64,000 bases of DNA, taken from COMBO-56-21 sp963705355 (GTDB lineage: Archaea > Thermoplasmatota > Thermoplasmata > UBA10834). The stretch lies in NCBI GenBank assembly GCA_963705355.1, contig OY970070.1, positions 1-64,000 of the forward strand. The letters run 5' to 3'. The notes below the pieces were generated by a model, which worked only from the letters and a program-made list of their open reading frames with translations, was not told the DNA's origin and made no database searches. The position numbers and the translations under genes are program-made. Within the stretch, counting starts at the first letter, position 1; each line of letters opens with the position of its first letter. Shown here in pieces: positions 40,479 through 49,827 of this stretch.

Positions 40479-42155
40479 ATGGGAACAAGTGTGATTAGTA
40501 GATTGACCGCTAGGTCGGCCGTCTTTGTCTTGACCCTGGCTTTCATCGCAGTCGCCCTTTCGGCGTCTGCGCCGAACGCTAGGGCTTCGTCGGTCTTCTC
40601 TTGGACCACGGAGACTCCGATGGGGGCGATGGTTTCGCAAGCGGTCGTTGTGGGCGCGGCGAACGGGACTGTGTACGTGATGGGCGGAGTGTTGACGACA
40701 GGATACACCGCCGTGGCGAACGCATACGCGTATGATCCCGACACCGGTGACTGGACGGTTCTGACATCGATGCCGTACGCGGAGAGAGGAGCGGCGGGCG
40801 CAATCGGACTCGACGGCAAGGTCTACGTCTTCGGTGGTGCGAGCGGGTCGAGCTACACCCAGATCTACGACCCCGTGACGAACGCGTGGTCCCTCGGAGC
40901 CTCGATGCTGGACGGCGCGTGGGAGGCCAAGGCCGCCACCGTGACGAACGGATCGATTTGGGTCGTCGGCGGAGAGGGAGTCCCAGCCGGATACGTGCAG
41001 ATATACGATTCTGTGGCTGACAGCTGGTCCGTGGGCAGGCCCGCTCCTGCAGCTGTTGAATGCGGTGCTATGGTTGCCGTTGGGAACGACCTGTACTACT
41101 CGGGAGGCGGCGTTGCCAGCTACACCGGGACGACGAACTTCTTCATGTATGATTCCACGGCGGGCAACTGGATTGATACTCTCCAGGCTATGCCAGTTGC
41201 GCGCGCGGCACACGCCATGGTTGTCGGAGTGGATGGGTTGATTTACGTGGTCGGCGGTTCCTCCGATGCCTTTAACACTGGCGCCGACGCGTACAGCAGC
41301 ACAGTGGTCTACGACCCTGTAGCAAACGAATGGTCCACTGCGGCCGACATGTCCTATGCAAGGAAGTACCTCGGAGCTACGGTGACCCCAGACGGCAGGA
41401 TAATGGCTGTTGGAGGCAACACGCCGTCCTCCGTTCTGAACGCAGTTGAGTCGCTGCAGCTGTACACGTTCAGCTACTCCATCACGTTGTCAGCCTCGTC
41501 GGTCAGAGCAGGGGAGACTGTTCTGATGACTGTTGATGCGCAGTTCACATACATCGACGAGCAATACTCTCAGCTGGACTGGTACATACTCTCGGATGCG
41601 GACGGCACGATCTACAACCCTGACAGCCTCCAGATACCGACGAACGCGACCGCAGCAATCAGCGTCGAAGTGCCGGTGCTGGCCCCCGCAGGCAGCTACC
41701 ATGTGGTTGTGAATAGCTGGATAATATTCGCGGAGGGCGTCTACGAGATAGTGAAGGATCAGAAGTTTGCTCTCGAGGTTCTCCCAGCGCCCGCCCCCGT
41801 CGACGTCCTGATAGCGGATCTGGAAGCCCAGATTGCGGACTTGCAGACGGCACTGAACTCGCAAGACGCGAACGTCACCGCCCTTACTGCGGACGTCGCA
41901 GGTCTCCAGGCACAGCTTACTGCACTCCAGAGCAATGTCAATGCCGACAACGCGAGCCAGTCGGCCGCGCTCGCAGACCTCCAGGAGCAGATAACGGCCT
42001 TGCAGAACCAGCTGGACAAGGTGAAGACGACATCTGACAGCGGCAACATGTGGGGCATGGTCAACATGGTCCTCGTGATCATAGTGATCGTTCTGCTCGC
42101 CCTGATGTTCGTGATGAGCCGGAGAGGCAAGTCTCCAGCGCCTCCTACACCCTGA
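40479..42155 (+). CDS. Secreted kelch-repeat protein with C-terminal anchor
   Basis: A 558-residue predicted surface protein. An N-terminal signal peptide (SAVFVLTLAFIAVALSASA) is followed by about six kelch motifs, residues 40-330, recognisable from VYVMGGV, VYVFGGA, IWVVGGE, LYYSGGG, IYVVGGS and MAVGGN. Next come a beta-rich domain (about 330-430), a coiled coil (about 445-520, LEAQIADLQTALNSQ and LQEQITALQNQLDK) and one C-terminal membrane helix with a short basic tail. Kelch propellers bind proteins or sugars; no enzyme residues are evident. ATG 40479 was chosen over upstream in-frame ATGs because of GAGG and the TATA position. Confidence 0.8.
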   Translation: MGTSVISRLTARSAVFVLTLAFIAVALSASAPNARASSVFSWTTETPMGAMVSQAVVVGAANGTVYVMGGVLTTGYTAVANAYAYDPDTGDWTVLTSMPYAERGAAGAIGLDGKVYVFGGASGSSYTQIYDPVTNAWSLGASMLDGAWEAKAATVTNGSIWVVGGEGVPAGYVQIYDSVADSWSVGRPAPAAVECGAMVAVGNDLYYSGGGVASYTGTTNFFMYDSTAGNWIDTLQAMPVARAAHAMVVGVDGLIYVVGGSSDAFNTGADAYSSTVVYDPVANEWSTAADMSYARKYLGATVTPDGRIMAVGGNTPSSVLNAVESLQLYTFSYSITLSASSVRAGETVLMTVDAQFTYIDEQYSQLDWYILSDADGTIYNPDSLQIPTNATAAISVEVPVLAPAGSYHVVVNSWIIFAEGVYEIVKDQKFALEVLPAPAPVDVLIADLEAQIADLQTALNSQDANVTALTADVAGLQAQLTALQSNVNADNASQSAALADLQEQITALQNQLDKVKTTSDSGNMWGMVNMVLVIIVIVLLALMFVMSRRGKSPAPPTP

Positions 42156-42245
42156 GCAGTTGCATCGAGCCGAAACCATGAAAACCCTTTTCCTTTTGAT
42201 TCATTTGAATGCACAGCGCATGCGCTTTACATTTTGTTTGAACAA

Positions 42246-42343
42246 AAAATATCGCTCGACGTTCGATGATAGATTGCTTTGTCCTTGGTGCTTGGAACCC
42301 CACCATGTTTTGGTGGAGGGGTAGTTCCCCTCCGTTATTGCGT
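42246..42343 (-). terminator. 16S trailer: hairpins, processing strand and T-run
   Basis: Downstream of the 16S 3' end the minus strand has a GGAGGGG/CCCCTCC hairpin (42316-42334), a CACCA/TGGTG hairpin (42301-42315), the trailer half of the processing stem (42258-42273) and then a run of six T (complement of 42244-42249), overlapping a TTTGTT/AACAAA repeat. The T-run is the likely termination zone of the rRNA transcript. The rest of 42156-42245 holds nothing else I recognise. Confidence 0.5.
42258..42273. repeat. 16S processing stem, trailer arm
   Basis: GACGTTCGATGATAGA, the exact reverse complement of 43952-43967. In the precursor RNA the two pair as a 16-bp helix that loops out the whole 16S sequence, the usual archaeal arrangement for cleavage by the splicing endonuclease. 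Confidence 0.7.
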
Positions 42344-43812
<1,469 letters not shown>

Positions 43813-43951
43813 GATCGATCTGTCGTCGTCACTACTATTGTTGGTCGCTTGATCTTGTCTCATTGAAATCGGCAGGGTTCTCAAGTCTCACCGACTCGTG
43901 TTATACCCTGCGTTGTGACACATGTTGTGCCACAGGATTTGCACGAAACCT

Positions 43952-43967
43952 TCTATCATCGAACGTC
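43952..43967. repeat. 16S processing stem, leader arm
   Basis: TCTATCATCGAACGTC on the plus strand, perfect complement partner of 42258-42273. It lies about 140 bases upstream of the mature 16S 5' end. Confidence 0.7.
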
Positions 43968-44126
43968 AGAACCAAGAGGTCACGACACCTCGCCGGAGAT
44001 CTTGATCCTCCACCATGTCTGCGACAGATGGAGTAGGGTTGATCACAGATAATGGCGGGTTGACGCCTCCCTCCCAACCATCGCCGCTGTCGCAGCTGTT
44101 TGGGTAGCCCCGCCTAAGTTCGACGC

Positions 44127-44136
44127 CATATATATG
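44127..44136 (-). promoter_or_regulatory. TATA box of the 16S rRNA gene
   Basis: CATATATATG, itself palindromic, about 315 bases upstream of mature 16S. A start near 44105 gives a leader long enough to include the processing arm at 43952-43967. A weaker box (GTATAAC on the minus strand near 43900) could be a second promoter but would exclude that arm. Confidence 0.55.
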
Positions 44137-44140
44137 CGTT

Positions 44141-44167
44141 TCGAACTCGCCACTCGGCGGAGTTCGA
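44141..44167. promoter_or_regulatory. Inverted repeat upstream of the 16S promoter
   Basis: TCGAACTCGCC (44141-44151) and GGC-G-GAGTTCGA (44156-44167) form an 11-bp inverted repeat with a single bulged base and a 4-base loop. It begins 4-5 bases upstream of the rRNA TATA box, where archaeal activators often bind. No ORF explains it. Between 43813 and 44126 the leader holds only the processing arm. Confidence 0.45.
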
Positions 44168-44390
44168 GCGCTGCGCCGGCGGAGCCGCACCTATACACTA
44201 CTCTTGCGTCGTATATGAGGGTTTCGTCATGAACCGCATCTCGAACAGAAGTCGGTTCATGAATTGTCACGCGTACGAGCGGCATGTTTCTGTCTTCCAC
44301 TCGTCATTCCACACTTGCTGGACAGATTCTGGGATCACCTCCAAATTCAACAAACCTTTAAGACCGCACTTGGCATTATGCGAAAATCAG

Positions 44391-44501
44391 GCGGGGATGG
44401 CCCAGACCGGCAAGGCGCTGGATTGCTATCTCGTTCCTGATTGGAATAGGCAAACATCCAGTGCTCGAAAGAGCTCGGGGGTTCAAATCCCCCTCCCCGC
44501 G
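44391..44501 (+). tRNA. tRNA-Ser(GCT) with intron
   Basis: Acceptor stem GCGGGGA (44391-44397) pairs with TCCCCGC (44494-44500), discriminator G44501, CCA not encoded. The anticodon stem CTGGA pairs with TCCAG, anticodon GCT at 44425-44427, and a long variable arm (GCTC-GAAA-GAGC) marks a class II tRNA. An intron of about 27 bases (44429-44455) follows position 37. Inside it CTAT and ATAG can form the short helix of a bulge-helix-bulge. The T-stem is GGGGG/CCCCC around TTCAAAT. TATA-like CTTTAAG lies about 30 bases upstream. Confidence 0.9.
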
Positions 44502-44520
44502 CGGTTCTCACCCTCTCCAT

Positions 44521-44830
44521 GGAATACTGGTTGACAGATGCACTCCTGCGAGGGCTCGTAGATCACCTTCAAAGTGTAGTTTGTCGAGGGGGAGAATGAA
44601 GTTCCTGCATACGTTTTGAAAGTCACGTCGTCCCCCTTGCCTAACAGCCCGTCTCCAATGACGTCCGTCACCTCGAACGCGAAATTGAGAGGGCCAAAGG
44701 CATGTTGTACACAGATTAGATAGGCTAGGCGTGGTCGCTCGACGTGCGCCAAGATTGACTAGTGTTACGCTGTTCGAAAGTATCACGATCTCAAAGTTGA
44801 CTGACCAATGAACGCACTCTGCGGCAAGGG
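44521..44830 (-). pseudogene. Decayed archaeal pilin-like gene
   Basis: Two frames together look like the C-terminal domain of archaeal type IV pilins or archaellins. One frame near 44710-44790 reads WSVNFEIVILSNSVTLVNLG; another, about 44525-44700, reads FEVTDVIGDGLLGKGDDV and FSPSTNYTLKVIYEPS, with the DGxLxxGD and FSPxTxYTLxxxYEPS pattern of that family. A frameshift separates them, no N-terminal pilin helix is present upstream, and the second frame runs on into the tRNA-Ser 3' end. I read this as a remnant. Confidence 0.4.
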
Positions 44831-44895
44831 AATCGCTGACACATATCCGATAACGGTTACCGCATGTCGGGTTCGTCTTCCAGTCATCTAGCTAT

Positions 44896-44905
44896 TCTTA
44901 TATAG
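44896..44905 (+). promoter_or_regulatory. TATA box of the PKD/Dpp-like operon
   Basis: TTCTTATATAG, about 85 bases before the TTG start of the PKD protein. Predicted start near 44928. GGGGGG lies 7 bases upstream of the TTG. Confidence 0.5.
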
Positions 44906-44984
44906 CGAGACGTTATTGCGTGTTTCACTTCGCTGGTCTGAGCCGACATCGTCGACAATAGGTCTTGCGACAGGGGGGCAGTAA

Positions 44985-46976
44985 TTGTACTCACGCGTGC
45001 AAGAAAAGGCCGGTAACCACCGAGGAATCTTGCACCAATGTCTTGCATCAAAAGCTGCGATTTTGGTTGTCTGCCTTCTGACACTTTCGTCAATCTTCGC
45101 TTTCTCCTCGACCATCTTCTCCGTCGATCTGGCGAAATCTCCAGAGCAGACCGCAAGCACGTATACCATCAATGCGACTGATGTGACATTCAGCGCAAGT
45201 CCGACATCGGCATTCGTTGGCGACGAGATCACATTTTTTGCGAACGCCACCTCGAGCGACCCAAGTGCCACATTGACATTCACAATCTTCTACGACTACT
45301 ATACCAAGCCGGGTCTGACGATCAACCCTAAGAGTGCGAGAACGGTGAACACCACTAGTGTTCCTGGCCAGGTCATAACGAAGTACGCGTACGATCACCC
45401 GGGCAACTTCACGTTGTCGGGGCGGCCGTTCTTCTGGGTCTATCTATTCGTGGCGGACGGATCGGGCAGCAACGTTTCGAAGTATGTTCAAGTGTTCGTC
45501 AACTACAACCAGCCGCCTGTGCTCAAGACTGCGTTACCAGACCCGCTCCAGACCAATGCAGGCGTGCCCACTGAGATCACTGCGCTCATTGCCGATGCGG
45601 ACAGCGATACGGTCACCGTTAATTGGGATTTCGGTGACGGCACGACTGTGACGGACGTCATTGTCGCGTCTCCGACCGGAGTCTATGCGAACCAAACCCA
45701 CACATGGGATCCAAGGATTCCAGGGAATGGATCATACACAGCAGCTTACAAACTGAACGTCACGCTGTCCGACGGCGTTAATCCTCAGGTGAACTATTCG
45801 ACGGATGTGAGCGTTTTGGTCGGTTACAACTTCGCCCCTGACCTGCAAGTCTTCGCCTCGGAGAGGCTGGTGAATCCTCTGGATGTCATCAACTTCACCG
45901 CCAACGCGTCCGATGCCGAGGGCGACCCGCTGACGTGGACCTTCAACTACTCCGATGGAACCATCGAAGTGTTCCATACAGATTGGACTTCACCGGGACT
46001 CCTGGTGTGGCAGAACTCCACGCATTCGTTCAATGCTGCGGGCAACTATGCTGTGAACATCAGCGTCAGCGACGCATTGATACCTTATCAGGTCGGAGAG
46101 CACAACGTCACACTCACGTTGCCCATACGCGTGGTCGAAAACGTCCCGCCATGGGTGGCATCATCAATCATCGCCGACCCCGGCAGCCCGCTGATCAACG
46201 CGACCATCGGCTATGTGAACGTCTCTCTTCGTATCGATGCGCAAGATGCGGATGGGGACGTGCTAACGGTGACCTGGAACATGGGAAATGGCGACATTCG
46301 GACGGTCACCTCGCAAGGTGGAACCGGCATCTACAGTTCTTTTCAGGTGATCGTGTTCAATGATACCGGCACCTATAATATCACCGTGACTGTGACCGAT
46401 GGTAGGGCCGGCCACGCGACTGAGCGCAATCTCACCCTGAACGTTACCTCCAACAACCTTCCCCCCAGTGTGTTGCGTTTCGACCACTTGCAATACGCAA
46501 GCGGAAAAACTGGCTTCGCAGCGCCCAATGAATCCGTGACATTCGAAATCATCTTGTCCGACCCCGAACAGGATGAGTTGTCGCTGATCATCGATTTCGG
46601 CGATGGCAGCCCTCGCATGTACATGAACCTCACGAACTACTCGAATGGCAACATAACCGTCACTGTTGCTCATGTGTTCACGTCGACTGGAAACTACACC
46701 GCACGGATCTTCGTGACTGATAACAAGATGGGGCTGCTGAACCATACGATCACCTATCAGGTGCCTGTAAGGGTCTTCACACCTCCTGTCGCCACTGTGG
46801 CTGCATGGGATTGGTGGGACTTCACGAGCCTGGGATTGTTGGCTTCTGTGCCCATCCTCATGGTAATCTGGTTCCTGCGGCTCAGACAGCAGCGGCAGCA
46901 GATAGAGCGACAGGGAATGACCTACGATGAATGGAAGCTCAGAAGGGAAATCGACTTGGAGGAGTTGGACAAGTGA
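44985..46976 (+). CDS. Membrane-anchored PKD-repeat surface protein
   Basis: A 663-residue surface protein: N-terminal hydrophobic segment at about 22-44 (AAILVVCLLTLSSIFAF), four to six PKD-like Ig domains with the signature seen in VNWDFGDGTTV, WTFNYSDGT, VTWNMGNGD and LIIDFGDGSP, a C-terminal membrane helix (SLGLLASVPILMVIWFL) and a cytosolic charged tail of about 35 residues. Many NxS/T sites. The TTG at 44985 is a weak start. It precedes the permease by 24 bases, so it is likely an extracytoplasmic part of the transporter or a wall component expressed with it. Confidence 0.75.
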   Translation: MYSRVQEKAGNHRGILHQCLASKAAILVVCLLTLSSIFAFSSTIFSVDLAKSPEQTASTYTINATDVTFSASPTSAFVGDEITFFANATSSDPSATLTFTIFYDYYTKPGLTINPKSARTVNTTSVPGQVITKYAYDHPGNFTLSGRPFFWVYLFVADGSGSNVSKYVQVFVNYNQPPVLKTALPDPLQTNAGVPTEITALIADADSDTVTVNWDFGDGTTVTDVIVASPTGVYANQTHTWDPRIPGNGSYTAAYKLNVTLSDGVNPQVNYSTDVSVLVGYNFAPDLQVFASERLVNPLDVINFTANASDAEGDPLTWTFNYSDGTIEVFHTDWTSPGLLVWQNSTHSFNAAGNYAVNISVSDALIPYQVGEHNVTLTLPIRVVENVPPWVASSIIADPGSPLINATIGYVNVSLRIDAQDADGDVLTVTWNMGNGDIRTVTSQGGTGIYSSFQVIVFNDTGTYNITVTVTDGRAGHATERNLTLNVTSNNLPPSVLRFDHLQYASGKTGFAAPNESVTFEIILSDPEQDELSLIIDFGDGSPRMYMNLTNYSNGNITVTVAHVFTSTGNYTARIFVTDNKMGLLNHTITYQVPVRVFTPPVATVAAWDWWDFTSLGLLASVPILMVIWFLRLRQQRQQIERQGMTYDEWKLRREIDLEELDK

Positions 46977-47000
46977 TCAGGTGCGGGGAGGTGCAATAGG

Positions 47001-48017
47001 ATGGCTCGCAAGTCTTTTCGCTGGATCATAGCGAAGCGTCTGGTGAATGTCGTCATCACGATCTTCGGGATCATGACCCTGAACTTCCTCCTGGTCCATT
47101 TGATGCCGGGCAATCCGATTGCAAACGTGATCCCCAAGGACCCCAAGTTCAACATCGCGCTCAAGTGGCAGCTGATGGAGAAATTCCACCTCAACGATTC
47201 GTTGATTGGCCAGTACGGTTGGTACATGTACGACACACTGACCCTGAACTGGGGTACGTCCTATAAGGTGAGCAATAGAGGGGTCCTTGACATAATCACT
47301 AGTGACATGAAGTGGACGCTCCTATTGGTGGGCACCTCCACGGTCCTTTGCACACTCTTCGGGATCGTCATTGGCGCATACTCAGCGTACCGCCGGCGCG
47401 GAGCATTCGACGTCTCGATGACCGGATTCTCCCTCTTCCTCTACGGCATGCCGACGTTCTGGTTCGCCATTCTGCTTCAGATGCTGTTCACCACGCACCC
47501 GCTTGGCATGCGGTGGTGGCCCCAGCTGCCGCCTAGTGGCTATTGGGACGTCGACAAGTTCGGAGCCAACTTCCAGTACACACTGCCCATGATCCTCAGC
47601 GTGTTGAAGTACCTGATGCTCCCCGCGACCGTGCTCGCGATCGGCAGCCTCGCGGGCGTCTCCTTGATCATGAGGAGTTCCCTGATCGATGTGATGACGG
47701 AGGATTTCATATTGACTGCTAGGGCCAAAGGCCTTACGGATTACCAAGTGCTCAGACATCATGCGCTCCCGGTCGGCATGCCGCCCATGATCGCTCTTAT
47801 CGCGATGGATGTGGCGTTTATCATCGGGGGGGCGTACCAGGTCGAGTACATCTTCAACTATCCTGGCATCGGTTACCGGACGATTCAATCCATTAATAAC
47901 CTGGATTTCCCGATCTTGCAGTTCATCGTCGTGATTGGCGGCGTGGCGGTCGTGGTTGCGAACTTCTTGTCGGACATCATTCTGATGTACACTGATCCCA
48001 GGATCAGGATTGCGTAG
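47001..48017 (+). CDS. DppB/OppB-like ABC transporter permease
   Basis: Peptide/nickel-type ABC permease of 338 residues with about six membrane helices. The N-terminus RWIIAKRLVNVVITIFGI is typical, as are LLVHLMPGNPIAN, and the cytoplasmic EAA loop ending DVMTEDFILTARAKGLTDYQVLRHHALP, quoted in parts, which contacts the ATPase. ATG 47001 has GGGGAGGTG about 9 bases upstream. Confidence 0.92.
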   Translation: MARKSFRWIIAKRLVNVVITIFGIMTLNFLLVHLMPGNPIANVIPKDPKFNIALKWQLMEKFHLNDSLIGQYGWYMYDTLTLNWGTSYKVSNRGVLDIITSDMKWTLLLVGTSTVLCTLFGIVIGAYSAYRRRGAFDVSMTGFSLFLYGMPTFWFAILLQMLFTTHPLGMRWWPQLPPSGYWDVDKFGANFQYTLPMILSVLKYLMLPATVLAIGSLAGVSLIMRSSLIDVMTEDFILTARAKGLTDYQVLRHHALPVGMPPMIALIAMDVAFIIGGAYQVEYIFNYPGIGYRTIQSINNLDFPILQFIVVIGGVAVVVANFLSDIILMYTDPRIRIA

Positions 48018-48028
48018 GAAGTGGCATC

Positions 48029-49537
48029 GTGGTGCAAGGATTCGAGCAAGGAAGGGAATCGGGGTTCGAACCTCGGAGGAATCCGAACGCGAGTCCTCGA
48101 ATAGGATTGCCTGGCCCATTGGGAGCCAAGAATCGGGTTCCCATGCTTCTTGCAACCTTAGTTCTAGTCTCAGTTGTAATGACTTTGGCGGTCCAACCCA
48201 GCTTCCTCAGTGCAGGGACCGATCTTTCCTCCGGAGTTGGTGTGCACGCGTTGTCGTCGTCTGCGCTCTCGTCGGCCAATGAAGCACCAGTGGCAAATGC
48301 TGGGCCTGACCAAACGGTGATGCAAGGAACTGATGTCGTCCTCAATGGAAGCGCATCCACGGGAGACATAGCGAACTACACATGGACTTTCGAGTACGGC
48401 AATCTGCAGAAACAGCTCCTCGGCCAGACCGTCGTATTCAGGTTCGCCCTGCCCGGTCAGTACAATGTCACGCTCAATGTCACCAATGCTTCTGGAAACT
48501 ACTCCACCGATCTGGTTGTGGTCACCGTTCAGAAAAAAGCTGTGAACATCCTCGCCACATATTGGGAGGAGATTCTCACTGCCGCAGCTATCGTCGCCGT
48601 GCTCGTGTTCTTCTATGCTGCAGTCAAAGGCAAGATAAGATCGATTCCTGAAGCGACGCGGGAGAAGATGAAGCTCTTCATGGCTCGATGGAGGAAGATC
48701 TTCAGCCAGGTCCTCCACAATGCGATGGGTCTGTCGGGCGTGATAATACTCGTATTCTTCATCATAATGGCCGTGTTCGGTCCGACACTGGCTCCCTACA
48801 AGATCAATCCTGCAGTGGACGGTCCATTCAAGCAGTACGAGAAACCTTCCTCCGCCCATTGGTTGGGCACGGATTTCTACAAATATGATATCTTTAGCGA
48901 GCTGCTGTACGGGGCGAGGACCTCGATCATCGTAGGTCTGTTCTCCGCGATGATCGCGTCCGTCCTGGGGGCTGTCGTCGGGTTGTACTCTGGGTACGTT
49001 GGAGGCTGGAGGGACGAAGTGATAATGCGAATGAACGATGTCGTCCTCTCGATCCCGTGGCTTGTCCTGATGATCGTTGTTGCCGCGCTGCTCAGGAAGA
49101 TAGACCTCACTGGTATTATCTTGATAATTGGTCTGACTGGGTGGTCGACGACCGCAAGGATGGTCCGCGCTCAAGTTCTGTCCATCAAAGAACGCCAGTT
49201 CGTCGAGCGTGCGCGGGCGATTGGCGCGTCTGATCTGGCGATCATCAGGCGCCACATCATGCCGAACGCCTTTCCGCTGGTTTTCGCGAACACGATCCTG
49301 ACGGTGGCGGTCTCGATTCTTTCCGAGGCGACCCTCAGTTTCTTGGGGCTCAGGCCCATCAACACGATTACCTGGGGCACGATGCTCTCCCGCGCTTCCG
49401 AGGCGGGTGCGTTCCACATCGGCCTTCAGGGATGGATCATCCTCCCTGGCCTCTGCATAGTTGCGGTGGTGTTGGGATTCACGCTCCTGGGGTATGCTCT
49501 GGACGACATCATGAACCCCAAGCTGAGGAAGCGATAG
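48029..49537 (+). CDS. DppC-like ABC permease fused to an N-terminal PKD domain
   Basis: A 502-residue permease, about 200 longer than usual. Residues 40-60 form a membrane helix (MLLATLVLVSVVMTLAV), about 85-170 a PKD domain (APVANAGPDQTVMQGTDV, then YTWTFEYG and FALPGQYNVTLNV), 180-200 a second helix, and 225-502 the DppC core with its EAA loop (ERARAIGASDLAIIRRHIMPNA). The PKD domain should lie outside the cell between two helices. The reading frame is open throughout with no internal stop, so the fusion looks real. GTG start. Confidence 0.9.
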   Translation: MVQGFEQGRESGFEPRRNPNASPRIGLPGPLGAKNRVPMLLATLVLVSVVMTLAVQPSFLSAGTDLSSGVGVHALSSSALSSANEAPVANAGPDQTVMQGTDVVLNGSASTGDIANYTWTFEYGNLQKQLLGQTVVFRFALPGQYNVTLNVTNASGNYSTDLVVVTVQKKAVNILATYWEEILTAAAIVAVLVFFYAAVKGKIRSIPEATREKMKLFMARWRKIFSQVLHNAMGLSGVIILVFFIIMAVFGPTLAPYKINPAVDGPFKQYEKPSSAHWLGTDFYKYDIFSELLYGARTSIIVGLFSAMIASVLGAVVGLYSGYVGGWRDEVIMRMNDVVLSIPWLVLMIVVAALLRKIDLTGIILIIGLTGWSTTARMVRAQVLSIKERQFVERARAIGASDLAIIRRHIMPNAFPLVFANTILTVAVSILSEATLSFLGLRPINTITWGTMLSRASEAGAFHIGLQGWIILPGLCIVAVVLGFTLLGYALDDIMNPKLRKR

Positions 49538-49827
49538 GCGTTCACTGGGGTTGCAGAGTTCCCTGTACGCACGGTAGGCCGCAGCGGTCGCCCGTCGTGC
49601 GCAATCGCAAGTCCTGCAGCCGTCGAGTCTTTTTCTAGTGCACTGGATTGACGGCCTCAGAACAAAAGAGGTATATAGCTGTGTGTACTTGCATGATTGC
49701 AAATGCTCGTTTGGGCATCGAAGCGGATAGGGGGAGTTGTCGGCATAGTCGCAAGATACGATACCTTTTCACATCCATTCGACCAGATCGAGCATCCTAG
49801 GATTCGAGGAAACAGGGGGATACCTCA
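49538..49827 (+). promoter_or_regulatory. Promoter and terminator region before the binding protein
   Basis: After the DppC stop, an imperfect GC-rich hairpin (about 49568-49600) followed at 49629-49633 by TTTTT may end the upstream transcript. AGGTATATAG at 49669-49678 is a TATA box predicting a start near 49700, inside the inverted repeat TTGCA-TGAT-TGCAA (49689-49702), a possible operator. The leader is about 125 bases. Confidence 0.5.

Noticed and set aside
48170..49702. 510-residue minus-strand open frame
   Set aside because: Antisense shadow of the DppC-like permease, rich in His/Arg/Asp with no domain.
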